This document shows positions 5,859 to 12,788 of a stretch of 12,788 bases of DNA, piece after piece. Origin of the DNA: Lachnospiraceae bacterium UBA1766 (GTDB lineage: Bacteria; Bacillota; Clostridia; Lachnospirales; Lachnospiraceae); the NCBI GenBank assembly GCA_002314715.1, contig DCGY01000035.1, positions 10,940 to 23,727 on the forward strand, read 5' to 3'. The notes below the pieces were generated by a model that was not told the DNA's origin, ran no database searches, and was given only the letters and a program-made list of their open reading frames with translations. The position numbers were made by a program, and so were the translations under genes. Position 1 is the stretch's first letter, and each line of letters begins with the position of its first letter.

Positions 5859-7298
5859 TTATTTCTTTTTCCAAGTCATTGGTGCAAATAAAACAATCAT
5901 AGGCAATAATTCCAGACGACCAGCCAACATATCAAACATCAAAACATACTTGGCAAAGTTCGAGAAAAATCCGAAATTTTCCGCCGGTCCAACCTTAGAA
6001 AGACCGGGACCAATATTATTGATTGTCGCTGCTACCGCCGTAAAATTCGTTGTAAAATCATGGTCATCCAAGCTGATTAACAATACAGAAAATACAAATA
6101 CAAGCGCATAGATAATAATATAAATGTTCAAGGAACGAATGGTTTCATGTTCAATCATTCTGCCATCCATACGCACACTCTTAACACCATGGGGATGCTT
6201 AATCGTAAACAACTCCTTAACCGCTGTTTTTACCATAATCAGGAAACGGGATACCTTCATACCGCCTCCGGTACTGCCGGCACAAGCTCCCACAAACATC
6301 AATGCCACCAATATACTATTGGAGAACATCGGCCAGGTGGAAAAATCTACCGTAGAAAAACCGGTCGTGGTAATAATGGATCCTACCTGGAAAAAGGAAT
6401 GTCTCAGTGCATCCAAAGGATTTGGAAAGATTCCTCTGATATTATATGCAATCAGCAGACCGCTGACCAATATAATTCCAAAATAAGCCCGTACTTCTTC
6501 GGAATGAAAAACGGACGTCCATTTCTTACGAAGCAGTAAATAATATGCATTGAAGTTCACACCGAACAAAATCATAAACACGGTTATAATCACCTGGGTG
6601 TGAGCCGCATAGCTTCCGGCACTGTCATTTAAGATACCGAAACCACCGGTACCCGCTGTCGCAAGGGCCATATTAACGGATGTAAATAAATCAGAACCTG
6701 TACAAAGCAAAAGCACCATTTCGCTAATCGTCAAAAAGGTATAAACACCGTACAAAATAACCGCTGTAGTCTTTACTCTGGGTACCAGTTTCTCCACGGA
6801 AGGTCCGGGCGATTCCGCCTTCATCAGATACATGGAATGCCCTCCGCTCATGGGAAATACCGCCAGCACGAATACCAGAATACCCATACCGCCAATCCAA
6901 TGGGTAAAACTACGCCACAAAAGGCTGGCATGGGAAAGTCCTTCTACATTACTCAGAATACTGGCTCCGGTAGTAGTAAAACCGGAGATAGACTCAAATA
7001 ACGCATCGGTAATACTGGGAATATCCTGACTGATATAAAACGGAAGTGCTCCAAAAAGACTCAATGCAATCCAGCTCAAAGACACACTGACAAAACCTTC
7101 TACTGCATAAAAAACATCGCTCTTTGGTTTTTTTGATCCCAATGCGATGCCCACCAACAGGCTGATAGCAGCGGAAATCAGATATGCCGAAGCTGCCTTC
7201 TCGCCATAAAATAAACCTACAAGCATAGGCAGGCATAAAAACAATCCCTCAAATTTCAAGACTGTTCCCAACATATATCGAATAATCGAATAATTCAT
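5859..7298 (-). CDS. trkH: Trk potassium uptake channel subunit TrkH
   Basis: This 479-residue integral membrane protein of the Trk/Ktr/HKT superfamily forms the K+ pathway in the cytoplasmic membrane. The four pore loops are recognisable: TTTGAS (108-113), TAGTGGFG (214-221), TTTGFS (310-315) and NNIGPGL (427-433), each with the filter glycine. GACAGSTGGGMKVSR (337-351), near the intramembrane loop after the third pore that gates the channel, and MLAGRLELLP (457-466) at the C-terminal end are both typical. About ten further hydrophobic helices surround them, including an extra N-terminal pair as in TrkH rather than KtrB. An AGGAGG site stands 6 bases before the start. It follows trkA by 41 bases, so both Trk subunits are made from one transcript. 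No residue expected for the family is missing. Confidence 0.95.
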   Translation of the reverse strand: MNYSIIRYMLGTVLKFEGLFLCLPMLVGLFYGEKAASAYLISAAISLLVGIALGSKKPKSDVFYAVEGFVSVSLSWIALSLFGALPFYISQDIPSITDALFESISGFTTTGASILSNVEGLSHASLLWRSFTHWIGGMGILVFVLAVFPMSGGHSMYLMKAESPGPSVEKLVPRVKTTAVILYGVYTFLTISEMVLLLCTGSDLFTSVNMALATAGTGGFGILNDSAGSYAAHTQVIITVFMILFGVNFNAYYLLLRKKWTSVFHSEEVRAYFGIILVSGLLIAYNIRGIFPNPLDALRHSFFQVGSIITTTGFSTVDFSTWPMFSNSILVALMFVGACAGSTGGGMKVSRFLIMVKTAVKELFTIKHPHGVKSVRMDGRMIEHETIRSLNIYIIIYALVFVFSVLLISLDDHDFTTNFTAVAATINNIGPGLSKVGPAENFGFFSNFAKYVLMFDMLAGRLELLPMIVLFAPMTWKKK

Positions 7299-7333
7299 AG
7301 GAAACCTCCTATATGATAAATCTTTCAGAATGA

Positions 7334-8692
7334 TTAGTCTCTCAGAATATCCTGTGCATCCTGAAGTCCCAAGTGGGTTGTTACCACAATAAACGTATCC
7401 CCGGGTAAAATCTTGGTATGACCATCGGGAATCAGAATCTTACCGTCTCTGGTGATGGCACAAATCAACAATCCTTTTTTCAAGGGCAACTCAAACAAGG
7501 GAATATCGGTAATCTTGGAATTCTCATATACATTGAATTCCAACGCCTCTACCTTATCATCATACAATCTGTATAAAGTTTTTACATTACTTCCGATGGA
7601 ATTCTTGGCCGCGCGAACATACTGTAAAATCTTCTGAGCCGTTAATAATTTCGGATATACGACACTGTCCACATCCAGGTTATGAATCACCTCGGTTAAC
7701 TGTTGACGATTAATTTTTGTAACAACCTTTTTACTAACCTTTTTCTTTGCATACATGGAGAGAAGTATATTTTCCTCATCCATATTGGTCAAGGCCACGA
7801 AACCGTCCATTTTGCTGATACGTTCTTCGTCCAGCAGGGACTGATCGCTTCCGTCTCCAAAAATAATGGTAGCCTCCGGAATCATCTGGGTCAATTCCTG
7901 GCATCTTTTCTCATTATGTTCAATAATCTTAACGGAAATGCCCATTTTCAGAAGCATTTGCGCCAAATAAAGAGAAATTTTCCCACCGCCGATAATCATA
8001 GTATTTTTCACACCGTTGGTTTTCATATTCAGCTTTTCAAAGAAAATATTGATATTTTTTCTGGAGGCTACTATGGAAATAATGTCTCCCGATTTCAACA
8101 CAAAATTACCACCGGGAATAGAAACCTCATTATCTCTGTCAACTGCACAAATCAGGAATTCTCCTTTAATCTTTGCGGAAATATCTTTCACCGCCATATT
8201 GTCCAGCACGGAATCCTCTGAAATGCGGAAACGAAGCATCTCCACCTTTCCTCCGGCAAAGGTATCAATGCCCAGGGCAGAAGGGAAACACAATAAGCTG
8301 GAAATCTCAGAAGCGGCAATTTGCTCCGGATTAATAATCATGGAAAGTCCCAACTCCTTCTGAAGGAAGGCCTGTTCCTGACTGTAAATTGGATTTCTGA
8401 CTCTGGCGATGGTGTGACATTTTGCTGCTTTTCTGGCAATCACGCAACAGAGCAAATTCATTTCATCCGACTCGGTTACCGCAATCAATAGGTCTGCATT
8501 ATCAATTCCTGCCTCTACCAAAACACTGTAGCTGGCACCGTTTCCCACCATACCCATTACATCGCATTCGCTGGAAAGCTGACGCACCACGGATGGATTA
8601 ATATCAATAATACAAACATTGTTATCTTCTTTACTAAGTCTCTGCGTTAAGGCAGATCCTACCTTACCACAGCCAACAATAATAATCTGCAT
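7334..8692 (-). CDS. trkA: Trk potassium uptake regulatory subunit TrkA
   Basis: This 452-residue peripheral protein forms the nucleotide-binding gating ring under TrkH. It has two tandem RCK units. The first Rossmann domain starts with IIIVGCGKVG (GCGKVG at 7-12) and has the beta2 acidic residue D30; a TrkA-C domain follows at about 140-220. The second starts with IIGGGKIS (233-240) and has E258; its TrkA-C domain is at about 368-452. This two-RCK layout and length match E. coli-type TrkA rather than single-RCK KtrA. An in-frame GTG at 8704 would add four residues, but it has no good ribosome site, and the family N-terminus (M-x-I-I-I-V-G-C-G) starts at 8692, which also has GAGG 6 bases before it. 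It is the first gene of the trkA-trkH-cysK operon. NADH/NAD or ATP/ADP binding is known for the family; which applies here is unknown. Confidence 0.94.
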   Translation of the reverse strand: MQIIIVGCGKVGSALTQRLSKEDNNVCIIDINPSVVRQLSSECDVMGMVGNGASYSVLVEAGIDNADLLIAVTESDEMNLLCCVIARKAAKCHTIARVRNPIYSQEQAFLQKELGLSMIINPEQIAASEISSLLCFPSALGIDTFAGGKVEMLRFRISEDSVLDNMAVKDISAKIKGEFLICAVDRDNEVSIPGGNFVLKSGDIISIVASRKNINIFFEKLNMKTNGVKNTMIIGGGKISLYLAQMLLKMGISVKIIEHNEKRCQELTQMIPEATIIFGDGSDQSLLDEERISKMDGFVALTNMDEENILLSMYAKKKVSKKVVTKINRQQLTEVIHNLDVDSVVYPKLLTAQKILQYVRAAKNSIGSNVKTLYRLYDDKVEALEFNVYENSKITDIPLFELPLKKGLLICAITRDGKILIPDGHTKILPGDTFIVVTTHLGLQDAQDILRD

Positions 8693-8721
8693 AAGCACCC
8701 TCACTTTCTCGCATAGAAAAC

Positions 8722-8750
8722 ATTATATAAAATTTTCTCAAAAAAGGCAA
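8722..8750 (-). promoter_or_regulatory. Sigma-A promoter of the trkA-trkH-cysK operon
   Basis: On the minus strand TTGCCT (8745-8750), a 17-base spacer and TATAAT (8722-8727) precede trkA, with a leader of only about 25 bases. That leaves no room for a riboswitch such as the c-di-AMP-sensing ydaO element, which controls some potassium transporter genes in Firmicutes; its conserved bases were not seen either. Confidence 0.65.
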
Positions 8751-8770
8751 ATAAAATTACCACAAACACA

Positions 8771-8843
8771 AACCAAGGCAAATCAGGAATTCCTCGCAAA
8801 TACCTAAAAATCTTTATGCAGGAAATCACAATTCGCCTTGGTT
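8771..8843. repeat. Long-range inverted repeat between exporter and trkA operons
   Basis: AACCAAGGC (8771-8779) is exactly complementary to GCCTTGGTT (8835-8843), and three more pairs follow after a mismatch. The 55-base interior contains the palindrome AGGAATTCCT. On the minus strand it lies 30 bases after the exporter stop codon, and the tail GTTTGTGTTTG is only moderately U-rich, so it may be a weak terminator or an mRNA 3'-end structure. It is upstream of the trkA promoter and so is not part of the trkA leader. Confidence 0.45.
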
Positions 8844-8872
8844 TTCGTAATCAAATGATATGTTTCACTTTC

Positions 8873-10654
8873 CTATGCAATATCTTCCATCTGAGAAGTG
8901 TACAGATGATAATAATAGCCCTTCTTGGCAAGGAGCTCTTCATGGGTTCCGCATTCCATGATGCCACCTTGATCAATATACATAATCTTGTCGCAGTTCT
9001 TAATGGTGGAAAGTCTATGGGCAATGATAAAGGAGGTTCTGCCCTTCAGCATTGCATTTAAGCCCTGCTGTAATGCTTTTTCCGTCTGTACATCAATGCT
9101 GGAAGTAGCCTCATCCAAAACTAAAATTGCCGGATCGGATAACAAGGTTCTGGCAAAGGAAATCAACTGCTTTTGTCCCTGTGAAAGAAGGGAGCCTCTT
9201 TCCTTTACTTCGGTAGCGTAACCATCCTGCATTTTCTCAATAAAGGAATCCGCACAAACCGTCTTACTTGCTTCCTTGATTTCTTCCAAGGTCGCATCCA
9301 ATTTACCATATCGGATATTATCCTCAATGGTACCGGAGAAAATAAAGCTGTCCTGAAGCATAATGCCCATTTGAGAGCGAAGGGAGTGTAAGGTTACTCT
9401 GGAGATATCCAGGTCATCAATCAGGACGCGACCTTCATTTACATTGTAAAACCGGGAAATCAGATTCACAATGGTACTCTTTCCTGCACCGGTAGGGCCT
9501 ACCAACGCCACACTCTCACCCGGGTTAACGGTAAAGGATAAATGATCCAAAACCGTCTTGCTGGAATCATAAGAAAATGTAACATTTTCAAAAGTAACCT
9601 TACCCTTAATGGGAGGCATTTCTGTTGCATCCTCCGCATCATCTACGGTAATCGGCTCATCCAATGTTTCAAAAATACGCTCCAAATAAGCAATGTTGTT
9701 AATAAAATTATTGAAAATATTACCAAGGTTCATGATGGGCTGCCAGAATCTTGCCGCATAGGAAGAAATAGCAAAAATCACACCTACGCTAATGGTATCG
9801 GTTCCGAAAACCACCAAACCAAAAATAAAAATGCAGGCTCTGACCCATACGGAAATATTATCGATTCCGGGCCATACCAGGTTGCTGTATCTTACAGCCG
9901 TAAACCATACTCTGCGGCATTTATCGGAAAGAACGGAGAATGTCTCTGCATTCTCATCCTCACGCGCAAAAATCTGGGTAATTTTTGCACCTACAATATT
10001 CTCCTGCAAATATGCATTCAAATTGGAATTCTTATTGGATACCTGTTGCCATGCCCGTCTCTGTTTGTTTTTGATATAGAACATAAATACCATCAGAATC
10101 GGCACACCGCACATTACCACCAGCGATAATCTTACATTCACGATAAACATGAATACAACAATAAAGATTAAGTTCATGATTTCCAGGATAACATTAATCA
10201 AACCATTGGAAAGCATATCGGAAACGGAATTCACGTAGTTCACCACACGAATCAGAATCTTTCCATGTGGTCTGTCATCATAATACTGGAAAGGTAATTT
10301 CTGTAGATGTTCAAAGATATCTTTACGAATATCGTAAATGATACTCTGGCTTACATTTACCATAATATGGGATCGAATCGTGGTAAAAACAACGCTCAGT
10401 GCAAAGGTACCAATCAAAATAGCAACCAATTTCAATAACATGGGAATATCTTCATTGGGAATTGCCACATCCAATGCTCTCTGCGTAATCAGCGGAGAAA
10501 ATAAACCGGTAATACCACCAATTGCACTTAAAATCAATGCCACTGCCATCTTATTGGCATATTTTTTGACATAGACCCACGCCCGAAGGAGGTGATGGTA
10601 GTCAAATGGGGTTTCTAAGACCTCATCTTCTTTATATGTATTTCTTCTAGCCAT
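8873..10654 (-). CDS. ABC exporter half-subunit with the catalytic ATP site (heterodimer partner B)
   Basis: This 593-residue exporter half has a six-helix membrane domain (about 36-58, 73-95, 151-172, 175-195, 266-284, 288-310) followed by a C-terminal ATPase. Nucleotide motifs: Walker A GPTGAGKST (386-394), Q-loop Q434, signature LSQGQ (490-494; the second glycine replaced by Gln), Walker B with D514 and catalytic E515, D-loop SSID (518-521), and H-loop H546 in IIAHRLST. A full catalytic set with a degraded signature is the mirror image of the upstream subunit, as in heterodimeric exporters of the BmrCD, LmrCD and TM287/288 type. The ATG overlaps the upstream stop by one base (TAATG at 10654) and follows AGGAGG, pointing to translational coupling and equal amounts. 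The substrate cannot be read from the sequence; drug or lipid export is known for relatives. Confidence 0.93.
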   Translation of the reverse strand: MARRNTYKEDEVLETPFDYHHLLRAWVYVKKYANKMAVALILSAIGGITGLFSPLITQRALDVAIPNEDIPMLLKLVAILIGTFALSVVFTTIRSHIMVNVSQSIIYDIRKDIFEHLQKLPFQYYDDRPHGKILIRVVNYVNSVSDMLSNGLINVILEIMNLIFIVVFMFIVNVRLSLVVMCGVPILMVFMFYIKNKQRRAWQQVSNKNSNLNAYLQENIVGAKITQIFAREDENAETFSVLSDKCRRVWFTAVRYSNLVWPGIDNISVWVRACIFIFGLVVFGTDTISVGVIFAISSYAARFWQPIMNLGNIFNNFINNIAYLERIFETLDEPITVDDAEDATEMPPIKGKVTFENVTFSYDSSKTVLDHLSFTVNPGESVALVGPTGAGKSTIVNLISRFYNVNEGRVLIDDLDISRVTLHSLRSQMGIMLQDSFIFSGTIEDNIRYGKLDATLEEIKEASKTVCADSFIEKMQDGYATEVKERGSLLSQGQKQLISFARTLLSDPAILVLDEATSSIDVQTEKALQQGLNAMLKGRTSFIIAHRLSTIKNCDKIMYIDQGGIMECGTHEELLAKKGYYYHLYTSQMEDIA

Positions 10655-12429
10655 TATGATACCTCCTCTCCGGTTTGTAATGCCACAATACTGTAATAAT
10701 ATCCATGCTTTGCAATCAGTTCGTCATGGGTACCGGACTCTTCAATCCGACCGTCTTTTAATACGAGAATTTTATCTGCCCACTTGGTAGTGGAAATTCT
10801 TTGCGCAATAATAATTTTGGTACATGGGAAATCCAGTTCGTTTAAGCTATGCTGAATCTGCTTTTCGGTTTCCAAATCTACTGCGGAAGTCGTATCATCC
10901 AAAATCAGGATTGACGGCCTTACCGCCAATGCTCTTGCCAGGGAAATTCTCTGCTTCTGTCCACCGGAAAGGCCCACACCTCTTTCGCCTACGATGGTAT
11001 CATATCCCTCCGGCATCTTTGCAATAAAGTCGGAAGCTGCGGAATATTTTGCAAATTTTACTACTTCTTCCTGCTTAATGTGGGGATCCCCATAAGCAAT
11101 GTTGCCGTCAATTGTATCGGAATAAAGCAAAACATCTTGCGTTGCAAGACCGATATTTTTACGAAGTTGCTGCAGTTTCAAATCGGATACATTGATTCCA
11201 TCCACAAGCACTTCCCCTTCTGTTGGTTCGTAGAATCTGGGAATCAGCTGAATCAAAGAAGTTTTACCGCATCCGGTTTCTCCCATAATTGCAATTGTCT
11301 CACCGGGATTTGCCACAAAAGAAACGTCATGCAATACCGGAAGCTTTCCATCGGAGTACTGAAAACTAACATGCTTAAATTCAACCTTTCCGTCGAATCT
11401 TTCCGGCTTGTCCAAAGCATCTTCTTTATCCACAATCTCCGGCTCAGAATAATAGATTTCCATAACCTTATCTGCTGCGGCAGAGAATCTTTGGAACTCA
11501 TTCATAATATTGCCCAACTGACGCATAGGGTTTGCAATTGCCCAAATCAAACCGGAAAACGCTACATATTCACCCATGGTAATCTGTTTTTTGATAATAA
11601 ACAAACCACCTACGGTAAGAAGTACCACGGGCATTAAGTTTGCAAAAGATTCAATGTAAGGATAATATTTCAACCAGGTCTTTGCTGTCTTTTTATTTGT
11701 TTCACAATAGTCCTTATTGCAAACCTCAAAGCGCTCAATCTCATAATCTTCTCTTGCAAATGCCTTTACCACACGGTTACCGGAAATGTTTTCCTGTGCC
11801 GCTGTATTCATCTCTGCGAGTTTCTCACGAAGTTCCTTGTGTTTGGGTGCTACACTGTCACGAAACTTTACAATTACATAAAAGAGCAGCGGAGCGATTG
11901 CAAACATGCATATGGTCAATCTCCAATCCATAATAAAGAAGTAAACTGCCGTTGCCAACAACAAGGAGAAAGATTCCACAACGGTTCGGATAACCCATGC
12001 AATCATATGACGTACCGCATCCAGGTCGCCGGTAACGCGTGTCATTAAATCTCCGGTTCGATATTTGTTGTAGAAGTTCATGTCCTGACGTTCGATTTTA
12101 TTAAATAAATAATTACGAATTCTGTATAACATCTTCTGGGATACATGCTCCACATCCATACATACCAGATAAACAACCAATGTACGGAAAAACGTCATTA
12201 TTACCATCGCAATTACTAATTGAAAAAATACATCTCGCTTTTCAATCATATTTTGCGCGGCATTCTCTCCCGTCAAAAACATGTCAATTATTTTTTGCGA
12301 AATATAAGGAACGGTAAGCTGTAAAACATTATATAAAACGGTACCCAAAATACCAATGATATATATTATTCTAACGCCTTCCATATTTTCCCAAAGCCAT
12401 TTAAACTTTGATCTTTTCTGTTGTTCCAT
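10654..12429 (-). CDS. ABC exporter half-subunit with the degenerate ATP site (heterodimer partner A)
   Basis: This 591-residue exporter half has six membrane helices within the first 310 residues and a C-terminal ATPase. Motifs: Walker A GETGCGKTS (383-391), Q-loop Q431, a perfect signature LSGGQ (487-491), Walker B LILDD with D512 where the catalytic glutamate should be, D-loop SAVD (515-518), and Q543 in place of the H-loop histidine (IIAQRIST). It therefore cannot supply a normal catalytic site but donates an intact signature to its partner. A TTG codon 15 bases upstream is in frame, but it lies inside the ribosome site GGGAGG; the ATG at 12429, 7 bases after GGAGG, is the likely start. 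It is the first gene of a two-gene operon. No MarR or other regulator gene, common next to such exporters, is in the window. Confidence 0.93.
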   Translation of the reverse strand: MEQQKRSKFKWLWENMEGVRIIYIIGILGTVLYNVLQLTVPYISQKIIDMFLTGENAAQNMIEKRDVFFQLVIAMVIMTFFRTLVVYLVCMDVEHVSQKMLYRIRNYLFNKIERQDMNFYNKYRTGDLMTRVTGDLDAVRHMIAWVIRTVVESFSLLLATAVYFFIMDWRLTICMFAIAPLLFYVIVKFRDSVAPKHKELREKLAEMNTAAQENISGNRVVKAFAREDYEIERFEVCNKDYCETNKKTAKTWLKYYPYIESFANLMPVVLLTVGGLFIIKKQITMGEYVAFSGLIWAIANPMRQLGNIMNEFQRFSAAADKVMEIYYSEPEIVDKEDALDKPERFDGKVEFKHVSFQYSDGKLPVLHDVSFVANPGETIAIMGETGCGKTSLIQLIPRFYEPTEGEVLVDGINVSDLKLQQLRKNIGLATQDVLLYSDTIDGNIAYGDPHIKQEEVVKFAKYSAASDFIAKMPEGYDTIVGERGVGLSGGQKQRISLARALAVRPSILILDDTTSAVDLETEKQIQHSLNELDFPCTKIIIAQRISTTKWADKILVLKDGRIEESGTHDELIAKHGYYYSIVALQTGEEVS

Positions 12430-12489
12430 AGGTTTTCCTCCCAAACAGTAAACACTTCTCTACTTCTATATCAAATATTATTGCGATTT

Positions 12490-12519
12490 ATCATATTAGT
12501 AAATGTACAAAATTGATAA
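12490..12519 (-). promoter_or_regulatory. Weak candidate promoter of the ABC exporter operon
   Basis: On the minus strand TTATCA (12514-12519), an 18-base spacer and TATGAT (12490-12495) lie about 60 bases before the exporter start. The -10 has one mismatch, the -35 two. The imperfect palindrome around it (12487-12503, TTTA...TAAA on each side) could be an operator for a repressor; both assignments are tentative. Confidence 0.4.
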
Positions 12520-12576
12520 GAAATTGTCCTTTTTTGCATGCACCATAAAAAATGAGTAATGGAAGATGATGAAGCA

Positions 12577-12601
12577 AAAAAAATAAGCAATTTGTTTGCT
12601 T
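12577..12601 (-). terminator. Small hairpin with U-tract, minus strand
   Basis: AAGCAA (12585-12590) pairs with TTGCTT (12596-12601) around a 5-base loop. Read on the minus strand the hairpin is followed by ATTTTTTTT, giving a weak intrinsic terminator that would separate transcripts coming from the tRNA side from the exporter operon. The stem is only six pairs and AT-rich. Confidence 0.4.
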
Positions 12602-12612
12602 TTTCTTCATTC

Positions 12613-12664
12613 ATAAATGCTCTCTGCTTTCGCAGAGTCGTCGTTTCACGACTCTCGCATTTAT
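12613..12664. repeat. Compound inverted repeat with nested hairpins (element 2)
   Basis: An outer 8-bp stem, ATAAATGC (12613-12620) with GCATTTAT (12657-12664), encloses two inner hairpins: CTCTGC/GCAGAG (12622-12627 with 12632-12637) and AGAGTCGT/ACGACTCT (12634-12641 with 12648-12655). The inner stems share four bases (12634-12637), so they compete. No reading frame runs across it. It looks like a mobile or repeated intergenic element, but only one copy is in the window. Confidence 0.7.
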
Positions 12665-12669
12665 TTCAT

Positions 12670-12730
12670 GTTACCCCGCACAAAACCAAATATCTACTTC
12701 GTAGCTGCTTGGTTTTGTTTGCGGGGTAAC
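12670..12730. repeat. Long interrupted inverted repeat (element 1)
   Basis: GTTACCCCGC (12670-12679) pairs perfectly with GCGGGGTAAC (12721-12730). Inside, ACAAAACCA (12680-12688) pairs with TGGTTTTGT (12710-12718) after a 2-base bulge, and a small CTAC/GTAG hairpin with loop TTC (12694-12704) closes the top. The stem totals 19 pairs plus the tip. No T-run follows on either strand at the base of the outer stem, so it is not a simple terminator. It begins directly beside the tRNA terminator. Confidence 0.75.
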
Positions 12731-12762
12731 AAAAAAGGATTTACGAAAATCGTAAATCCTTT
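12725..12762 (-). terminator. Rho-independent terminator of the right-edge tRNA
   Basis: On the minus strand AAAGGATTTACGA pairs with TCGTAAATCCTTT around a TTT loop. The 3' arm merges into a T-run (complement of 12731-12738) followed by GTTAC. It begins 2 bases after the tRNA discriminator base. Confidence 0.9.
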
Positions 12763-12764
12763 CA

Positions 12765-12788
12765 TGCTGGTGGCCGGACTTGAACCGG
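12765..12788 (-). tRNA. tRNA gene, 3' part only (cut by window edge), possibly tRNA-Thr
   Basis: The minus strand shows a T-arm (CCGG, loop TTCAAGT, CCGGC), a seven-base acceptor strand CACCAGC and discriminator A at 12765. The next bases are TGA, so CCA is not encoded and must be added enzymatically. The implied 5' acceptor strand GCTGGTG fits clostridial tRNA-Thr, but the anticodon is outside the window, so identity is a guess. Confidence 0.85.

Noticed and set aside
8693..8721. A c-di-AMP (ydaO) or potassium riboswitch in the trkA leader
   Set aside because: The leader after the likely promoter is about 25 bases and carries none of the conserved ydaO segments.
9542..10129. A 195-codon plus-strand frame opposite the exporter gene
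   Set aside because: It is antisense to a clear ABC exporter coding region and its translation shows no domain or ribosome site.
12471..12614. A 47-codon minus-strand reading frame starting MNEEKANKLL
   Set aside because: It overlaps the small hairpin and the exporter promoter region, has only a GAGAG-like ribosome site, begins inside the outer stem of element 2, and its serine- and aromatic-rich product has no recognisable domain.

Overview
The window looks like ordinary chromosome of an anaerobic, motile, low-GC Gram-positive bacterium of the Clostridia, most probably Lachnospiraceae. This is inferred from four things: the two-gene SufC/SufB-type pair, the CheX-type chemotaxis phosphatase, Firmicute-style AGGAGG ribosome sites with sigma-A promoters, and tRNA genes that do not encode CCA. 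No phage, transposase, CRISPR or plasmid gene is visible. A tRNA gene is cut by each end of the window, both on the minus strand.

Layout from left to right. Positions 1-85 hold the 5' end of a tRNA and its strong promoter. Positions 111-1580 (-) encode a chemoreceptor with a six-helix membrane domain and no extracytoplasmic sensor domain. Positions 1738-3425 (+) carry the only plus-strand genes, a sufC-sufB-like pair that would form a minimal Fe-S cluster scaffold. Positions 3504-4752 (-) hold a two-gene chemotaxis operon: a fusion of four 29-residue repeats with a CheX-like CheY-P phosphatase domain, followed by a stand-alone CheY-like receiver. It starts at a perfect consensus sigma-A promoter and ends at a hairpin terminator. 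Positions 4936-8692 (-) are a trkA-trkH-cysK operon for potassium uptake and cysteine synthesis. Positions 8873-12429 (-) encode the two halves of a heterodimeric ABC exporter, joined by a 1-base stop/start overlap. Positions 12430-12764 have no convincing gene; they hold a weak promoter, two elaborate inverted-repeat elements and the terminator of the tRNA that enters from the right edge.

How the genes work together. The receptor and the CheX-like/CheY pair belong to chemotactic signalling. The receptor would act through CheA and CheW encoded elsewhere, and the fusion protein probably removes phosphate from a CheY. TrkA gates TrkH. The exporter halves complement each other: the upstream subunit has a degenerate Walker B/H-loop but a perfect LSGGQ, and the downstream subunit the reverse, so the dimer should have one active and one degenerate ATP site. 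The most interesting items are the repeat-CheX fusion, the minimal SufCB pair and the structured intergenic repeats at 12571-12730. Three coding starts were moved inward to the ATG that follows a ribosome-binding site or matches the family N-terminus (fusion protein, trkA, upstream exporter gene).
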